64,000 nt of DNA from Streptomyces sp. NBC_00289 (GTDB taxonomy: Bacteria > Actinomycetota > Actinomycetes > Streptomycetales > Streptomycetaceae). A program made the position numbers and the translations under genes. Location of the stretch: positions 3,224,001-3,288,000 of the forward strand of contig NZ_CP108046.1 of assembly GCF_041435115.1 (NCBI RefSeq). The letters run 5' to 3'. Positions 35,601 to 43,662 of this stretch are shown piece after piece. Numbering within the stretch: position 1 is the first letter of the stretch; the number at the start of each line of letters is the position of its first letter. The notes under the pieces were generated by a model. That model was given only the letters and a program-made list of their open reading frames with translations. It made no database searches and was not told where the DNA came from.

Positions 35601-36634
35601 CCCTCGGCCGCCGCGTGCGGCGCGAGACCGGGGCGACCATCCGCGACCTCGTCCAGGCGATCCCGTACCTCAACTCGTACATGGACATCCGGCGGTTCAC
35701 CTCCCAGGCCTCCTCCGGCCTGGAGATCATCGCCAACGACGTGGACCCGGCCGTCTCCACGACCTTCAACGACGAGGACTACCGGCGCGCCATCGACGTG
35801 CTCGGCAGGCAGTACCCGATCATCCTGACCGACTCGGGCACCGGTCTGCTGTACAGCGCCATGCGCGGGGTGCTCGATCTCGCCGACCAGCTCATCATCA
35901 TCTCGACGCCGTCCGTGGACGGTGCGAGCAGCGCCAGTACGACGCTGGACTGGCTGTCGGCGCACGGGTACGCCGATCTCGTCTCCCGGTCCCTCACCGT
36001 CATCTCGGGTGTCCGCGAGACGGGCAAGATGATCAAGGTGGACGACATCGTCAGCCACTTCGAGACGCGCTGCCGGGGTGTCGTGGTCGTGCCGTTCGAC
36101 GAGCACCTGGCCGCCGGTGCGGAGGTCGACCTCGACATGATGCGGCCGAAGGTGCGGGAGTCGTACTTCCACCTCGCCGCACTGGTGGCCGAGGACTTCG
36201 TCCGGCACCAGCAGGCGCACGGCCTGTGGACCTCGGACGGCAACCCGCCCCCGGTGGCCGCCCCACCGCTGCCCGGGCAGCAGCAGGCCCCTGGCCAACA
36301 GGCCCCTGGTCAGCAGATTCCGGGCCAGCCGGGCCCGTATCCCCAGCAGCCGCAGCCCGCCCAGCCCTATCCCCAGCAGCCGCAGCCGGGCCAGCCGTAC
36401 GCCCAGCCCCACCCCCAGCCCGGGCAGCCGCCGTATCCGCAGCCCGGTCAGCCCTACCCCCAGGCCGGTGGCCACCCGTACCCGCAGCCGGGCCACCCGG
36501 CTCAGCCGGAACAGGCAGGCCACCCCGCTCAGCCGCAACAGCCGGGCCCGGCGGCTCACCCGGGTCAGCCGCCGGCCGGCTACCCGCAGACGCCGCCTCC
36601 GCCGCCGCCCGCCTCCCAGCCCCCTCAGCAGTAG
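32615..36634 (+). CDS. Proline-rich protein with C-terminal ParA/MinD-type ATPase (EspI-like)
   Basis: Protein of 1339 aa. Residues 1-220 are Pro/Ala-rich; about 225-450 is strongly acidic with short repeats; 450-900 is Pro/Gln/Gly-rich with nine GYGFPQP-type repeats. A MinD/ParA ATPase occupies about 945-1210: deviant Walker A KGGVGKTT (Lys961 and Lys966), [24 protein letters not shown] second Pro/Gln-rich tail ends the protein. GTG start at 32615 follows AGGAGG by 4 nt. The plan (long proline-rich arm plus ParA-like ATPase) resembles EspI-type accessory proteins of ESX/type VII secretion loci. In S. coelicolor such a gene borders the ESX cluster (from memory), but no other secretion component is present here. 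Confidence 0.85.
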   Translation: MSSDRDGIRGGWATPGDDQPDAESAIETTGEFTIDYAPPAWYTQNASGDSAAEADPEATGAPSAPSPSQVPAPPLPGLAPPAHSRPPSGQATPSAPSAPFAGPASIPVPAPGMPFTPPPPAPAAGAPYTPPAPGAPFTPPAPPAGGPVAVPRLPVGSGFEPQGQRSEQRDDAPPAEPGSPTAVPNIPVGGFPSQSQWNEPSPAVAPASPASPSSPVNEEPEAEDGDLESGATMRISPVALKRQISDQAAAVVDEHAETNAGPEAEADGSGEDGERDDEVVAATADTADEADVVQLVSVPGPAETETEAEEDAHVASEASDDEVVVALAQDDDAESASESESESAEPSVTEKEDAAPEETEAASEAEAEAEAEPEPEARAEAEVETQDVAPLDDAPVVAEPVDAVPADAASADDERADDERVDDVRVDDVRADDVSLDSAPADPAPQDSPAPNDTAPRPTLAAAPEAPQDAPPAWAPPPAPQGGLPPLPPSYEPAAPAPAAQWPVQPQQAEPPVPPQPTPTAAQAQPPVPPQQPAFQPQAPQPAPAAWNPTAAPQPGAGFPQPGEAQQPPAAQPGGTPAPPNPQTGYGFPQPGAAPVPPPNPQTGYGFPQPGAAPAPAPNPQAGYGFPHPGAPAPDPNAPGGYGFPQPSAPAPVPPQAPQAPAPQAQAPQPPADPNVPTADPNVPTGYGFPQPSTPAPAPAPANPQSGYGFPPPGGYGFPQPPAPQAQPHPGTPAPIPPQGRPTPAPQAPQAHAPQPPADPNVPTGYGFPQPNTPAPAPAPTAPNPQSGYGFPQPPAPQAQAHPGIPQQAQPQPHHPHPQPQPQPQPQGQTPPAASPGAPQGFTQQPAPPQPHTEAQPQQPQQPQQPVDPRVGAAWPQPMQHDQRQMTNPGAAPLGYTAAVELSSDRLLNNKKQKAKSGRPAAASSRFKIGGKKEEAERQRKLDLIRTPVLSCYRIAVISLKGGVGKTTTTTALGSTLATERQDKILAIDANPDAGTLGRRVRRETGATIRDLVQAIPYLNSYMDIRRFTSQASSGLEIIANDVDPAVSTTFNDEDYRRAIDVLGRQYPIILTDSGTGLLYSAMRGVLDLADQLIIISTPSVDGASSASTTLDWLSAHGYADLVSRSLTVISGVRETGKMIKVDDIVSHFETRCRGVVVVPFDEHLAAGAEVDLDMMRPKVRESYFHLAALVAEDFVRHQQAHGLWTSDGNPPPVAAPPLPGQQQAPGQQAPGQQIPGQPGPYPQQPQPAQPYPQQPQPGQPYAQPHPQPGQPPYPQPGQPYPQAGGHPYPQPGHPAQPEQAGHPAQPQQPGPAAHPGQPPAGYPQTPPPPPPASQPPQQ
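33845..33919 (+). repeat. 15-bp in-frame tandem repeat
   Basis: Five consecutive 15-bp units (GCGGATGACGAACGC, GTAGATGACGTACGC and variants) inside the acidic arm of the ParA-type protein, encoding DDERx/DDVRx pentapeptides. They are more AT-rich than the surrounding sequence. Confidence 0.9.
34367..34999 (+). repeat. GYGFPQP-coding repeats
   Basis: Nine copies of a GYGF(P)(Q/H/P)P motif with Pro/Ala spacers of 10-60 residues in the ParA-type protein; adjacent copies are nearly identical at the DNA level, so copy number may vary among strains. Confidence 0.85.
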
Positions 36635-36685
36635 AAACGCGAAGGGCGGCCGGTGCCCACAGGCACCGGCCGCCCTTCGCGTTTC
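36634..36685. terminator. Strong convergent terminator (24-bp perfect stem)
   Basis: A perfect 24-bp inverted repeat with a 4-nt loop (36634-36657 / 36662-36685), starting at the last base of the ParA-type gene's stop codon and ending 18 nt before the ribF stop. It can terminate both converging genes. Confidence 0.9.
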
Positions 36686-36703
36686 GCTTTACGCACCCGA
36701 CGG

Positions 36704-37660
36704 CTACTCGGCCGGCTCGGCCGCCGCGATCAGCTCCCGGCAGCGCTTCACATCCGCCGCCATCTGCTCCAGCAGCGCCTCGATGGAGTCGAACTTCGCC
36801 TGTCCCCGCACGTAGGCCAGGAAGTCGACGGCCACGTGCAGGCCGTACAGGTCCAGTCCCACCCGGTCGATGGCGTACGCCTCCACCGTGCGCTCCGTGC
36901 CGTCGAACTGCGGGTTCGTGCCGACGGAGATCGCGGCCGGCATGGCCTCGCCGTTCGTGTGCAGCCATCCGGCGTAGACGCCGTCGGCCGGGATCGCGGT
37001 GTGCGGGAGCGTCTCGACGTTCGCCGTGGGGAAGCCCAGCTCGCGGCCGCGCTGGGCGCCGCGGACGACGACGCCCTCCACCCGGTGCGGACGGCCGAGG
37101 ATCTCGGCGGCGCCCTCGACGTCGCCCTCGGTGACCAGGCGCCGGGTCAGGGTCGAGGAGAAGGGCTCGCCGCCGCCCGCCTCTCCGGACACGTACAGGT
37201 CGACGACCTCGACCTCGAAGTCGTAGGTCTTGCCCTGCTCGGCCAGGAAGTCCACGTTGCCCGCGGCCTTGTGGCCGAAGCGGAAGTTGGGGCCCTCGAC
37301 GGCCGCCTTGGCGTGCAGCTTGTCGACCAGGACCTTGACCACGAAGTCGGCCGGGGACAGCTTCGAGAACTCGGTGGTGAAGGGCAGGATCAGCACCGCG
37401 TCCACGCCCAGCTCCGCCATGAGTTCGGCGCGGCGGTGGTGCGGGGCGAGCAGCGGCGGGTGGCTGCCCGGACGGACGACCTCGCTGGGGTGCGGGTCGA
37501 AGGTGACGACGACGGAGTGCACGCCGAGCTCGCGGGCGCGTTCCACCGTGTGCCGGATGATCAGCTGGTGTCCGCGGTGGACTCCGTCGTAGGAGCCGAT
37601 GGTGACGACGCTGCGCCCCCAGTCCTGGGGGATGTCCTCCAAGCCACGCCAGCGCTGCAC
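36704..37660 (-). CDS. ribF: Bifunctional riboflavin kinase / FMN adenylyltransferase
   Basis: Protein of 318 aa that makes FMN and then FAD from riboflavin. The N-terminal adenylyltransferase domain (about 10-170) has the nucleotidyltransferase motif GSYDGVHRGHQ, then VVTFDPHP and a VEGPNFRFGHKAAGN segment. The C-terminal kinase domain (about 185-305) has SSTLTRRLV, GFPTANV and the PADGVYAGW segment. GTG at 37660 lies 9 nt after GAGGAG; an ATG seven codons upstream would overlap that site. It is convergent with the ParA-type gene. Confidence 0.95.
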   Translation of the reverse strand: MQRWRGLEDIPQDWGRSVVTIGSYDGVHRGHQLIIRHTVERARELGVHSVVVTFDPHPSEVVRPGSHPPLLAPHHRRAELMAELGVDAVLILPFTTEFSKLSPADFVVKVLVDKLHAKAAVEGPNFRFGHKAAGNVDFLAEQGKTYDFEVEVVDLYVSGEAGGGEPFSSTLTRRLVTEGDVEGAAEILGRPHRVEGVVVRGAQRGRELGFPTANVETLPHTAIPADGVYAGWLHTNGEAMPAAISVGTNPQFDGTERTVEAYAIDRVGLDLYGLHVAVDFLAYVRGQAKFDSIEALLEQMAADVKRCRELIAAAEPAE

Positions 37661-37797
37661 TGTGACCGCTCCTCGTTGCATCCTCGTCGAACCCGTGTAC
37701 GTGTCTGCCTCTTACGCAGGTCTAAGGGTGCCATGCCGGGTGCCCGCGTCCCGCATCGGCATGGGGGCTGTGACGGTTCGCACGCGCCCGGACACGG

Positions 37798-40700
37798 TCA
37801 CGCGGGGACGCGTACGCCCGCCAGGTTCTCGATCATCCGGCGGGCACTGGGTCCCACCACCGCCGCCCACTCCCCCGGAGCGTCGGACAGCCAGCCCGCC
37901 ACCCGCGCGGCGAAGCCGGGAACCTGACGGGCCAGGTCGACGAGACCGCAGTCGAAGCGGGTCGCGCCGTCGGGAGTGCGGACGAGGAGCAGGCCGGTGC
38001 GGTGGACGAGGTCACGGAGGCCGGCCGTGTCCCGCGCCGTCGCGCCCTCGACGGCCGTGCGCAGCAGCGCCTCCAGGACGGCCGGGTGGCGTTCATGGTC
38101 CAGCAGGACGTCGAGGAGTTCGTGGCGCAGGGGGCGGGAGGCGGGGGTGCCGGGAGCGGCGAGTACGGCGGCGAGCGCGGCCCGGGCCGGCTGCGGACCG
38201 CCCTGCAACAGCCCGGTGACCAGCGGCAGGAGGACCGGCCGGGCGGCGAGGCCCTGGTCGAGGCGCCGGTCGAGGTAGGCGGCGAGATGGACCGCGGTCT
38301 CCGGATGCTCCTGCACCGCTTCCCGCACCAGGGCGGCGACCCGGCCGGCCAGCGCGGGCGTGGTGACGTCGGCGAGGGTGCGGAGCGCCGCCTGGGCGTC
38401 CGGGCGGCGTAGCCGTGCCCGGAAGGCGTCGAGGACCGGTTCCTGGTGGGTCGGCAGGGCGGCGACCAGGGCGCTCGGCGGGAACCGGGGGTCGCAGGCC
38501 GCGAAGTGCGCGAGTGCCTGCGGGAGATGACGGGCCCGGGTGTGCGGATCGCGGACGAGGAGGGCGAGCGCGCCGCCGTGCAGCGGACGGTCGGCGGGGC
38601 GGGTGAGCAGGGTGAGGGCCGCGTGGCGGAGCAGTTCGCGGTCGGCGTCGGTGCGAAGACGGGGTGCGGCGCGCAACGCCTGGGTGACCGCCGCCGCCCG
38701 CCGCGCCGGCCGCGCGTCGTGCGCCCACCGGTCGACGGCCCGGCAGACGGCGGACGGCTCGTCCTCCGCGAGGACGGCGAGCAGTTCGTCGGCCCCTGGG
38801 TGGACGCTGTCGACGAGCGCCTCCGTCAGGTCGTCCAGGGCTCGGTGCCGGTGGGTGTGCAGCAGCGCCTGCGCGGCCTTGGCCACCGTCGCGTGCGGGG
38901 TGGCGGGCAACGGCCGTTCGTCGTCGAACCAGCGGACCAGGTGCGGTTGTACGGCCGTGGGGTCGGCGGCGAGAAGGGAGGCGACGGCGTCGAGGAAGCG
39001 GGGTGGAGCCGTGTCGTACGGCGCGGCGGGGGGCGAGGGCGGGCCGTCGGCGAGGACCAGGCGGCGGAGCAGGTCGAAGCGGATGTCGTCCGGGAGGGGC
39101 AGTGCGGTCCAGAAGGCGGGGCCGAACTCTCCGGGCAGCGGACGGTCGCCTTGCCCTCGGTCGACGAGCCGGTCGGCCAGCAGTCGGAGCACGTCCGCGT
39201 ACGGCGTCGCGTCGGGCACGCGCGACAGGGTCCCGGTGAGCAGCCGGACGGCCCACCAGGAGTACGGGTCGGCCTCCAGGGCGTACACCAACTCCTCCAG
39301 TCGCAGCGCCAGTTGAGGGGTCCCCTGTTGACGGGCGAGGAGCAGCAGGGCCTCCACGACGGAGCCGAGGCGGTGGTGCGGGACCGGGTGGGGGTGTGTG
39401 TCGTGCGGTGGGGTGCGCCGGAGGACCAGGGCGCGCAGGGCCTCGTCCAGGTCGAGGTGCATGCCCTGGAGCCAGTCGGCGAGTTCCTCGTGGCCGAAAC
39501 GGTAGCCGCCGCCCGCGGGGACGAGGAGGCCCTCCGTGAGGACGGCAGACGCCCAGCCGGTGCCGCCGCCGAGCCGCGCCGGGGCCGGACCCCACGGGAA
39601 CAGCATCTCGAACGACACGGGGTCCAGCTCTCCGGGCCCCGGCCCGAGACTGCGGCGGGCGGCCTCGTGGACCTGCCCGGAGACCTTGGCGGCGAGACGG
39701 CGTACGGCGGTGCCGCGCAGGCCTCCCACCGCGGCGAGACGTACGGCGATGCGCAGGCACATCAGGTCCAGGTGTGCGGAGAAGACCTCGTCGCGGTCGA
39801 CTCGCGCACCGGGCTGCCCGGGAGGCTCGGTCGTCTCCGGGAGGGCGGCGCGGATCTCGGAGAGGAGGCGGAGGGTGAGGGGGTGACGGGCGTCGGTGGC
39901 GCTCAGGGCGGTTTCGGGGATGCCGTAACGGGCCCGGGCCCGGCGGGCCTCGTGTTCCCGCAGGTCGCCGAGGTGGAGGTGGGGCGGGGCCGGCGGCGCC
40001 GTACGCGTCGGGGCCGGAGCGGTGAGATCCCCGGCGCGGCCGCCGTGCACCGACTCGGCCGGAAATCCCGGCCCCGCCTCCTCCCAGTACTCCGCCCGGC
40101 ACGCCACGACCAGGCGTGTCCCCGTCTCCAGCAGCCACTCCGCCGTTCCCGCGGTCCAGTCCGGCAGGCGGTGCGCCAGGGCGGGGGGCATCTCCTCGGG
40201 GCTGTCGAGGAGGAGCAGCAGGGGGCGGCCGGCCGTGTGGGCGAGGCGGGCCAGGCGGTGCGGAGTCAGGTCGCCGAGGTCGGCGGGCCGGGCGGACCGG
40301 GAGGCCGCGACGATCCGTGCCGCCCGGGTCAGGGCACGGCCCGCCGCGTCCGCCACCGAGCTGTCGTCGTCCTTCAGATCGGCGCCGCGCAGCCACAGGG
40401 TGGGGGCGGGTTCGGCGCTCCGGTCCCGGCGTGCGGCGAGGGCCGCGAGCTCCGTCGTACGACCGCTGCCGGGCGGCCCGACGAGGCCGAGGACGGAGGC
40501 GGGTCCGTGCAGGAAGGCGGTGAACTCGGCCGTCACGTCCGCCCGTTCGACGGGTTCGACCACTCCCGGCTCCCCGTCGCCCGCACCGGCCGCCGGCTGC
40601 CCGGGCGGGCCGTCCTGCGCGACCGAGGTGGCGGTCAGTTCCAGTACGCCGGCCAGATTGAGGTCGACGCCGTAGGCGGGCACCGTCGCCGCGTTGACGG

Positions 40701-41556
40701 CGAGCAGCTCGGCGAGCGGACCCTCGGCGCGGCGCAGCGGTACGGCGAAGCCGGTGTCGCGGTGGCCGCACCGCAACGCGGTGCCGAGCAGCCCGATCAC
40801 GGCGCCGGTCACGGCGTCGAGCACCGGTCCGCCCGCCGCCCCGCCGCCCAGCCGCAGGGCGTCCCGGCCGGCCGTCCCGATCGCCAACTCCAGCGCGTCA
40901 CCGAGCTGGTGGAAACGGTCCGTGGCGGTGTACGTCACGTCGGTCGCGCCCAGCACGCGTGCCTCCCGCCAGCAGCCGGCGGCGATGTGCACATAGGTGC
41001 CGGTGTCGATCCGGTCCCGCGCGGTGACGGGGAGCGGGTCCACGCCGAGGCCCCGGGTGCGGACGAGGGCGAGGTCCAGGGCGGGCAGCGGGGTCACCTC
41101 CTCGGCGGTCACGACGCAGCTGCGGTCGCCGGCGGTGCGCAGTACGAGCCGGCGAAGGCCGTCGACGGCCTCGTGACTGGTGATCACCGTGCCGTGGTGG
41201 TCGGCCACGAAGCCCGCCCCGCGGGGCCGTCCGGCCAGGTCGTGAACGCGTACGACGGCTTCGTCACGCGGCTGCCGGGACCGGTCGCCGCCGTCCGGGG
41301 TCGGGTCCTCGTCGCTCCGGGACCGGACGTCGTCGCGGGACGGGTCGAGGCCCCCCGCTTGTTCGTCGTCCCGGGGCTGCCGTGCGCGCTCGCGGGGGTG
41401 CCGGGTCTCGTCAGCGAAGCCGCCGGCCCGGGCGGCAGCGTCCTGGAAGGTGCCGGTGCCGTGCCGTGTCCGCCCGGCACCGGCACTGTCCCGGGCCGCC
41501 CGCACACCCTCCGGCGTGCGGTGTCCGCCTCCGGTACGCGTGCCGCGTGCCGCCAT
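37798..41556 (-). CDS. Inactive trypsin-like domain fused to atypical P-loop NTPase and helical repeats
   Basis: Protein of 1252 aa. Residues 1-95 are disordered, Arg/Asp-rich. About 98-280 has a trypsin-like fold: His in TVITSHEAV (His128) and Asp in ALDLALVR (Asp161), but the GNSGGP site reads GGAAGGP, with Ala241 in place of the nucleophile. About 335-600 is a STAND-like P-loop domain: GPPGSGRTT (360-368) has Arg instead of the Walker A lysine, and LLLLLDSPEE is a Walker B candidate. The rest (about 650-1252) is Leu/Ala/Arg-rich helices like HEAT or other solenoid repeats. No membrane span or signal. ATG at 41556, with GGGAGG 7 nt upstream. It stands alone between ribF and truB, with a terminator before truB's end. 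Trypsin-STAND fusions occur in actinobacterial signalling and defence proteins; the function here is unknown. Confidence 0.75.
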   Translation of the reverse strand: MAARGTRTGGGHRTPEGVRAARDSAGAGRTRHGTGTFQDAAARAGGFADETRHPRERARQPRDDEQAGGLDPSRDDVRSRSDEDPTPDGGDRSRQPRDEAVVRVHDLAGRPRGAGFVADHHGTVITSHEAVDGLRRLVLRTAGDRSCVVTAEEVTPLPALDLALVRTRGLGVDPLPVTARDRIDTGTYVHIAAGCWREARVLGATDVTYTATDRFHQLGDALELAIGTAGRDALRLGGGAAGGPVLDAVTGAVIGLLGTALRCGHRDTGFAVPLRRAEGPLAELLAVNAATVPAYGVDLNLAGVLELTATSVAQDGPPGQPAAGAGDGEPGVVEPVERADVTAEFTAFLHGPASVLGLVGPPGSGRTTELAALAARRDRSAEPAPTLWLRGADLKDDDSSVADAAGRALTRAARIVAASRSARPADLGDLTPHRLARLAHTAGRPLLLLLDSPEEMPPALAHRLPDWTAGTAEWLLETGTRLVVACRAEYWEEAGPGFPAESVHGGRAGDLTAPAPTRTAPPAPPHLHLGDLREHEARRARARYGIPETALSATDARHPLTLRLLSEIRAALPETTEPPGQPGARVDRDEVFSAHLDLMCLRIAVRLAAVGGLRGTAVRRLAAKVSGQVHEAARRSLGPGPGELDPVSFEMLFPWGPAPARLGGGTGWASAVLTEGLLVPAGGGYRFGHEELADWLQGMHLDLDEALRALVLRRTPPHDTHPHPVPHHRLGSVVEALLLLARQQGTPQLALRLEELVYALEADPYSWWAVRLLTGTLSRVPDATPYADVLRLLADRLVDRGQGDRPLPGEFGPAFWTALPLPDDIRFDLLRRLVLADGPPSPPAAPYDTAPPRFLDAVASLLAADPTAVQPHLVRWFDDERPLPATPHATVAKAAQALLHTHRHRALDDLTEALVDSVHPGADELLAVLAEDEPSAVCRAVDRWAHDARPARRAAAVTQALRAAPRLRTDADRELLRHAALTLLTRPADRPLHGGALALLVRDPHTRARHLPQALAHFAACDPRFPPSALVAALPTHQEPVLDAFRARLRRPDAQAALRTLADVTTPALAGRVAALVREAVQEHPETAVHLAAYLDRRLDQGLAARPVLLPLVTGLLQGGPQPARAALAAVLAAPGTPASRPLRHELLDVLLDHERHPAVLEALLRTAVEGATARDTAGLRDLVHRTGLLLVRTPDGATRFDCGLVDLARQVPGFAARVAGWLSDAPGEWAAVVGPSARRMIENLAGVRVPA

Positions 41557-41740
41557 GGTCGAACCTCCCGCCGTACATCCGTGCCCTGTTCTCGACGGTA
41601 GGCGCGGGATGATCAGCGGGACAGATCTCGTGGCGAACGCGCCCCCTTCCGCTCCCTCGGTTCACTCCGAGCGCCTGCCCGGACGGGTGAATAGACGGAG
41701 GCGGGTGGATACACCCTAGGGGTGGGGGAACCGAGGGGGA

Positions 41741-41785
41741 CCGTGGAGCGGCGACAGCGAACACCCCGTGATCGCCGCTCCACGG
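41741..41785 (-). terminator. Terminator after truB
   Basis: A 14-bp perfect stem CCGTGGAGCGGCGA / TCGCCGCTCCACGG with a 17-nt loop, 30 nt past the truB stop. It closes the translation-factor operon. Confidence 0.8.
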
Positions 41786-41815
41786 GCACAGCGGGTGCCG
41801 GGCACCGAGAGTCCG

Positions 41816-42721
41816 TCAGGCGAAGACGGCCAGGCTCTTCGCCTTGCCCTTGTTGTCCTCGACGAGCGCGAGGAACCGGCCCTCGGGGTCGAAGACGGCC
41901 ACGGTGCCGGCGCTCGCGTACACCTCGGGCATCTCGAGCCGTACACCGTTCGTGAGCAGCGCGGCCCGCTTGGCGTCCACGTCCCAGCGCGGGAACGCGG
42001 CAGCGGCCGCCTCGGCGATCGGCATCACGGTCAGCTCCTCCTGGAGCTGGTCGAGGGTCCGGGCCGTGTCGAGCTTGTACGGCCCCACCCGCGTCCGGCG
42101 CAGGGCGGTCAGGTGGCCGCCGACGCCCAGATCGGCGCCCAGGTCCCGGGCGAGCGCCCGGATGTAGGTGCCGGACGAGCAGACCACGGACACCACCAGG
42201 TCGAGGACGGGGGTGCCGTTCTCGGCCACGGCGCCGCGGACGTCGTACACCGCGAAGGAGGAGACGGTGACGGGCCGCGCGGGGATCTCGAACTCCTCGC
42301 CCTCCCGCGCCCGCTTGTAGGACCGGACGCCGTTGATCTTGATGGCGCTGACCTTCGACGGCACCTGCATGATGGCGCCGGTCAGCTTGGCGATCCCGGC
42401 GTCGACGGCGTCGCGGGTGACCTTCGAGGCGTCGGACGACCCCGTGATCTCGCCCTCGGCGTCGTCGGTCAGGGTCGTCTGCCCGAGGCGGATGGTCCCC
42501 AGGTACTCCTTCTCGGTCAGCGCGAGGTGCCCGAGGAGCTTGGTCGCGCGCTCGACGCCGAGGACGAGCACGCCCGTCGCCATGGGATCGAGGGTGCCGG
42601 CGTGGCCCACGCGGCGGGTCCTGGCGATCCCGCGCATCTTGGCGACGACGTCGTGCGAAGTGAAGCCCGACGGCTTGTCGACGATGACAAGGCCGTCGGG
42701 CGTGATGTGCTTCTCCGTCAT
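41816..42721 (-). CDS. truB: tRNA pseudouridine(55) synthase TruB
   Basis: Protein of 301 aa that forms pseudouridine 55 in the T loop of tRNAs. The catalytic aspartate is Asp45 in GHAGTLDPMATGVL; the KPSGFTSHDVV motif precedes it, and a C-terminal PUA-like region is present. The ATG overlaps the rbfA stop (ATGA), so the two are translationally coupled. It is the last gene of the nusA-infB-rbfA-truB series. Confidence 0.96.
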   Translation of the reverse strand: MTEKHITPDGLVIVDKPSGFTSHDVVAKMRGIARTRRVGHAGTLDPMATGVLVLGVERATKLLGHLALTEKEYLGTIRLGQTTLTDDAEGEITGSSDASKVTRDAVDAGIAKLTGAIMQVPSKVSAIKINGVRSYKRAREGEEFEIPARPVTVSSFAVYDVRGAVAENGTPVLDLVVSVVCSSGTYIRALARDLGADLGVGGHLTALRRTRVGPYKLDTARTLDQLQEELTVMPIAEAAAAAFPRWDVDAKRAALLTNGVRLEMPEVYASAGTVAVFDPEGRFLALVEDNKGKAKSLAVFA

Positions 42722-43173
42722 TCCGCGGCGTCGCCGTCCGTCTCGTCCTCGTCGTCCGGCTTCTTGTACGGGTCCGCCTCACCGGCGTACACGGCGCCCG
42801 CGGACGCCTCGCGCACCTTCTCGTCGGACTGGCGTGCCTTGTCGAGGAGGTCCTCGATGGTCTTGGCGGTGTCCGGGAGGGCGTCGGCGACGAAGGTGAG
42901 GCTCGGCGTGAACTTCACCCCGGCCGCACGGCCGACCTCGGAGCGCAGGATGCCCTTGGCGCTCTCCAGCCCGGCGGCGGCCGCCGCCCGCTCCTCGTCG
43001 TCCCCGTACACCGTGTAGAAGACGGTCGCCTCCCGCAGGTCACCCGTGACCCGGGTGTCCGTGATGGTGACCTGTGAGCCGAGCCGCGGGTCCTTGATCC
43101 CGCGCAGCAGCTTCTGGGCCACCACCTCCCGGATGAGGTCCGCCAGCCTTTTCGCCCGCGCGTTGTCGGCCAC
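42718..43173 (-). CDS. rbfA: 30S ribosome-binding factor RbfA
   Basis: Protein of 151 aa: KH-like ribosome maturation factor that acts on late 16S processing and cold adaptation. It starts ADNARAKRLADLIREVVA and has the central DPRLG...VTITDTRVTGDLREATVFY stretch. The C-terminal tail (about 120-151) is acidic, as usual in actinobacteria. GTG start at 43173. It lies 42 bp after the DUF503 gene and overlaps truB. Confidence 0.95.
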   Translation of the reverse strand: MADNARAKRLADLIREVVAQKLLRGIKDPRLGSQVTITDTRVTGDLREATVFYTVYGDDEERAAAAAGLESAKGILRSEVGRAAGVKFTPSLTFVADALPDTAKTIEDLLDKARQSDEKVREASAGAVYAGEADPYKKPDDEDETDGDAAE

Positions 43174-43215
43174 TGGTCCGTCTCCCGTTCTTTCCTGATC
43201 TCGTTCTCGGTTCCG

Positions 43216-43509
43216 TCAGTCGTCTTCGCCATGGAGGCGCCGCCTGACGGACAGCAGCTCCACCTCGGGGCGACCGGCGACCAGCCGCTCGCACTGGTCC
43301 AGTACGTCGCTCAGATGCCCCGTGTCACCGGACACCACCGCGAGACCGATGCCGGCCCTGCGGTGCAGATCCAGGTGGTTCACCTCGGCCGCGCTCACCG
43401 CGTACTTCCGCTGGAGCTCGGCGACGATCGGGCGGACGACGGAGCGCTTCTCCTTCAGCGACCGTACGTCGCCGAGGAGGAGGTCGAAGGACAGAGTCCC
43501 CACATACAT
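43216..43509 (-). CDS. DUF503 family protein (YlxP-like)
   Basis: Protein of 97 aa (MYVGTLSFDLLLGDVRSLKEKRSVVRP...), the small DUF503/YlxP family regularly encoded between infB and rbfA. B. subtilis YlxP is linked to ribosome function, perhaps as a second RbfA-like factor (weakly established). ATG at 43509; the frame extends 25 codons upstream into the infB-side intergenic region. No strong Shine-Dalgarno was seen. Confidence 0.9.
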   Translation of the reverse strand: MYVGTLSFDLLLGDVRSLKEKRSVVRPIVAELQRKYAVSAAEVNHLDLHRRAGIGLAVVSGDTGHLSDVLDQCERLVAGRPEVELLSVRRRLHGEDD

Positions 43510-43591
43510 GTGTAACCGGTTCACCCGCCGGTCCGGGATCGATGGCCCCGCCATCCGTGTGGCAGGGACATCAGAACCGTACAACGAACGG

Positions 43592-43635
43592 CCGGGGCCG
43601 ATCGACGGAAATTACTCTCCGTCGACCGGCCCCGG
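43592..43635 (-). terminator. Hairpin after infB
   Basis: An 18-bp near-perfect stem with an 8-nt AT-rich loop, between the infB stop and the DUF503 start. It is probably a terminator or attenuator splitting infB from the distal genes. Confidence 0.75.
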
Positions 43636-43662
43636 ACCGGACCGTCTCGGAAGCCCGAGGGC

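Noticed and set aside
32510..36559. Open frame of 1349 codons antisense to the ParA-type gene
   Set aside because: Translation is Arg/Gly/Leu low complexity mirroring the proline repeats; no ribosome site. The plus strand has a clear ATPase domain.
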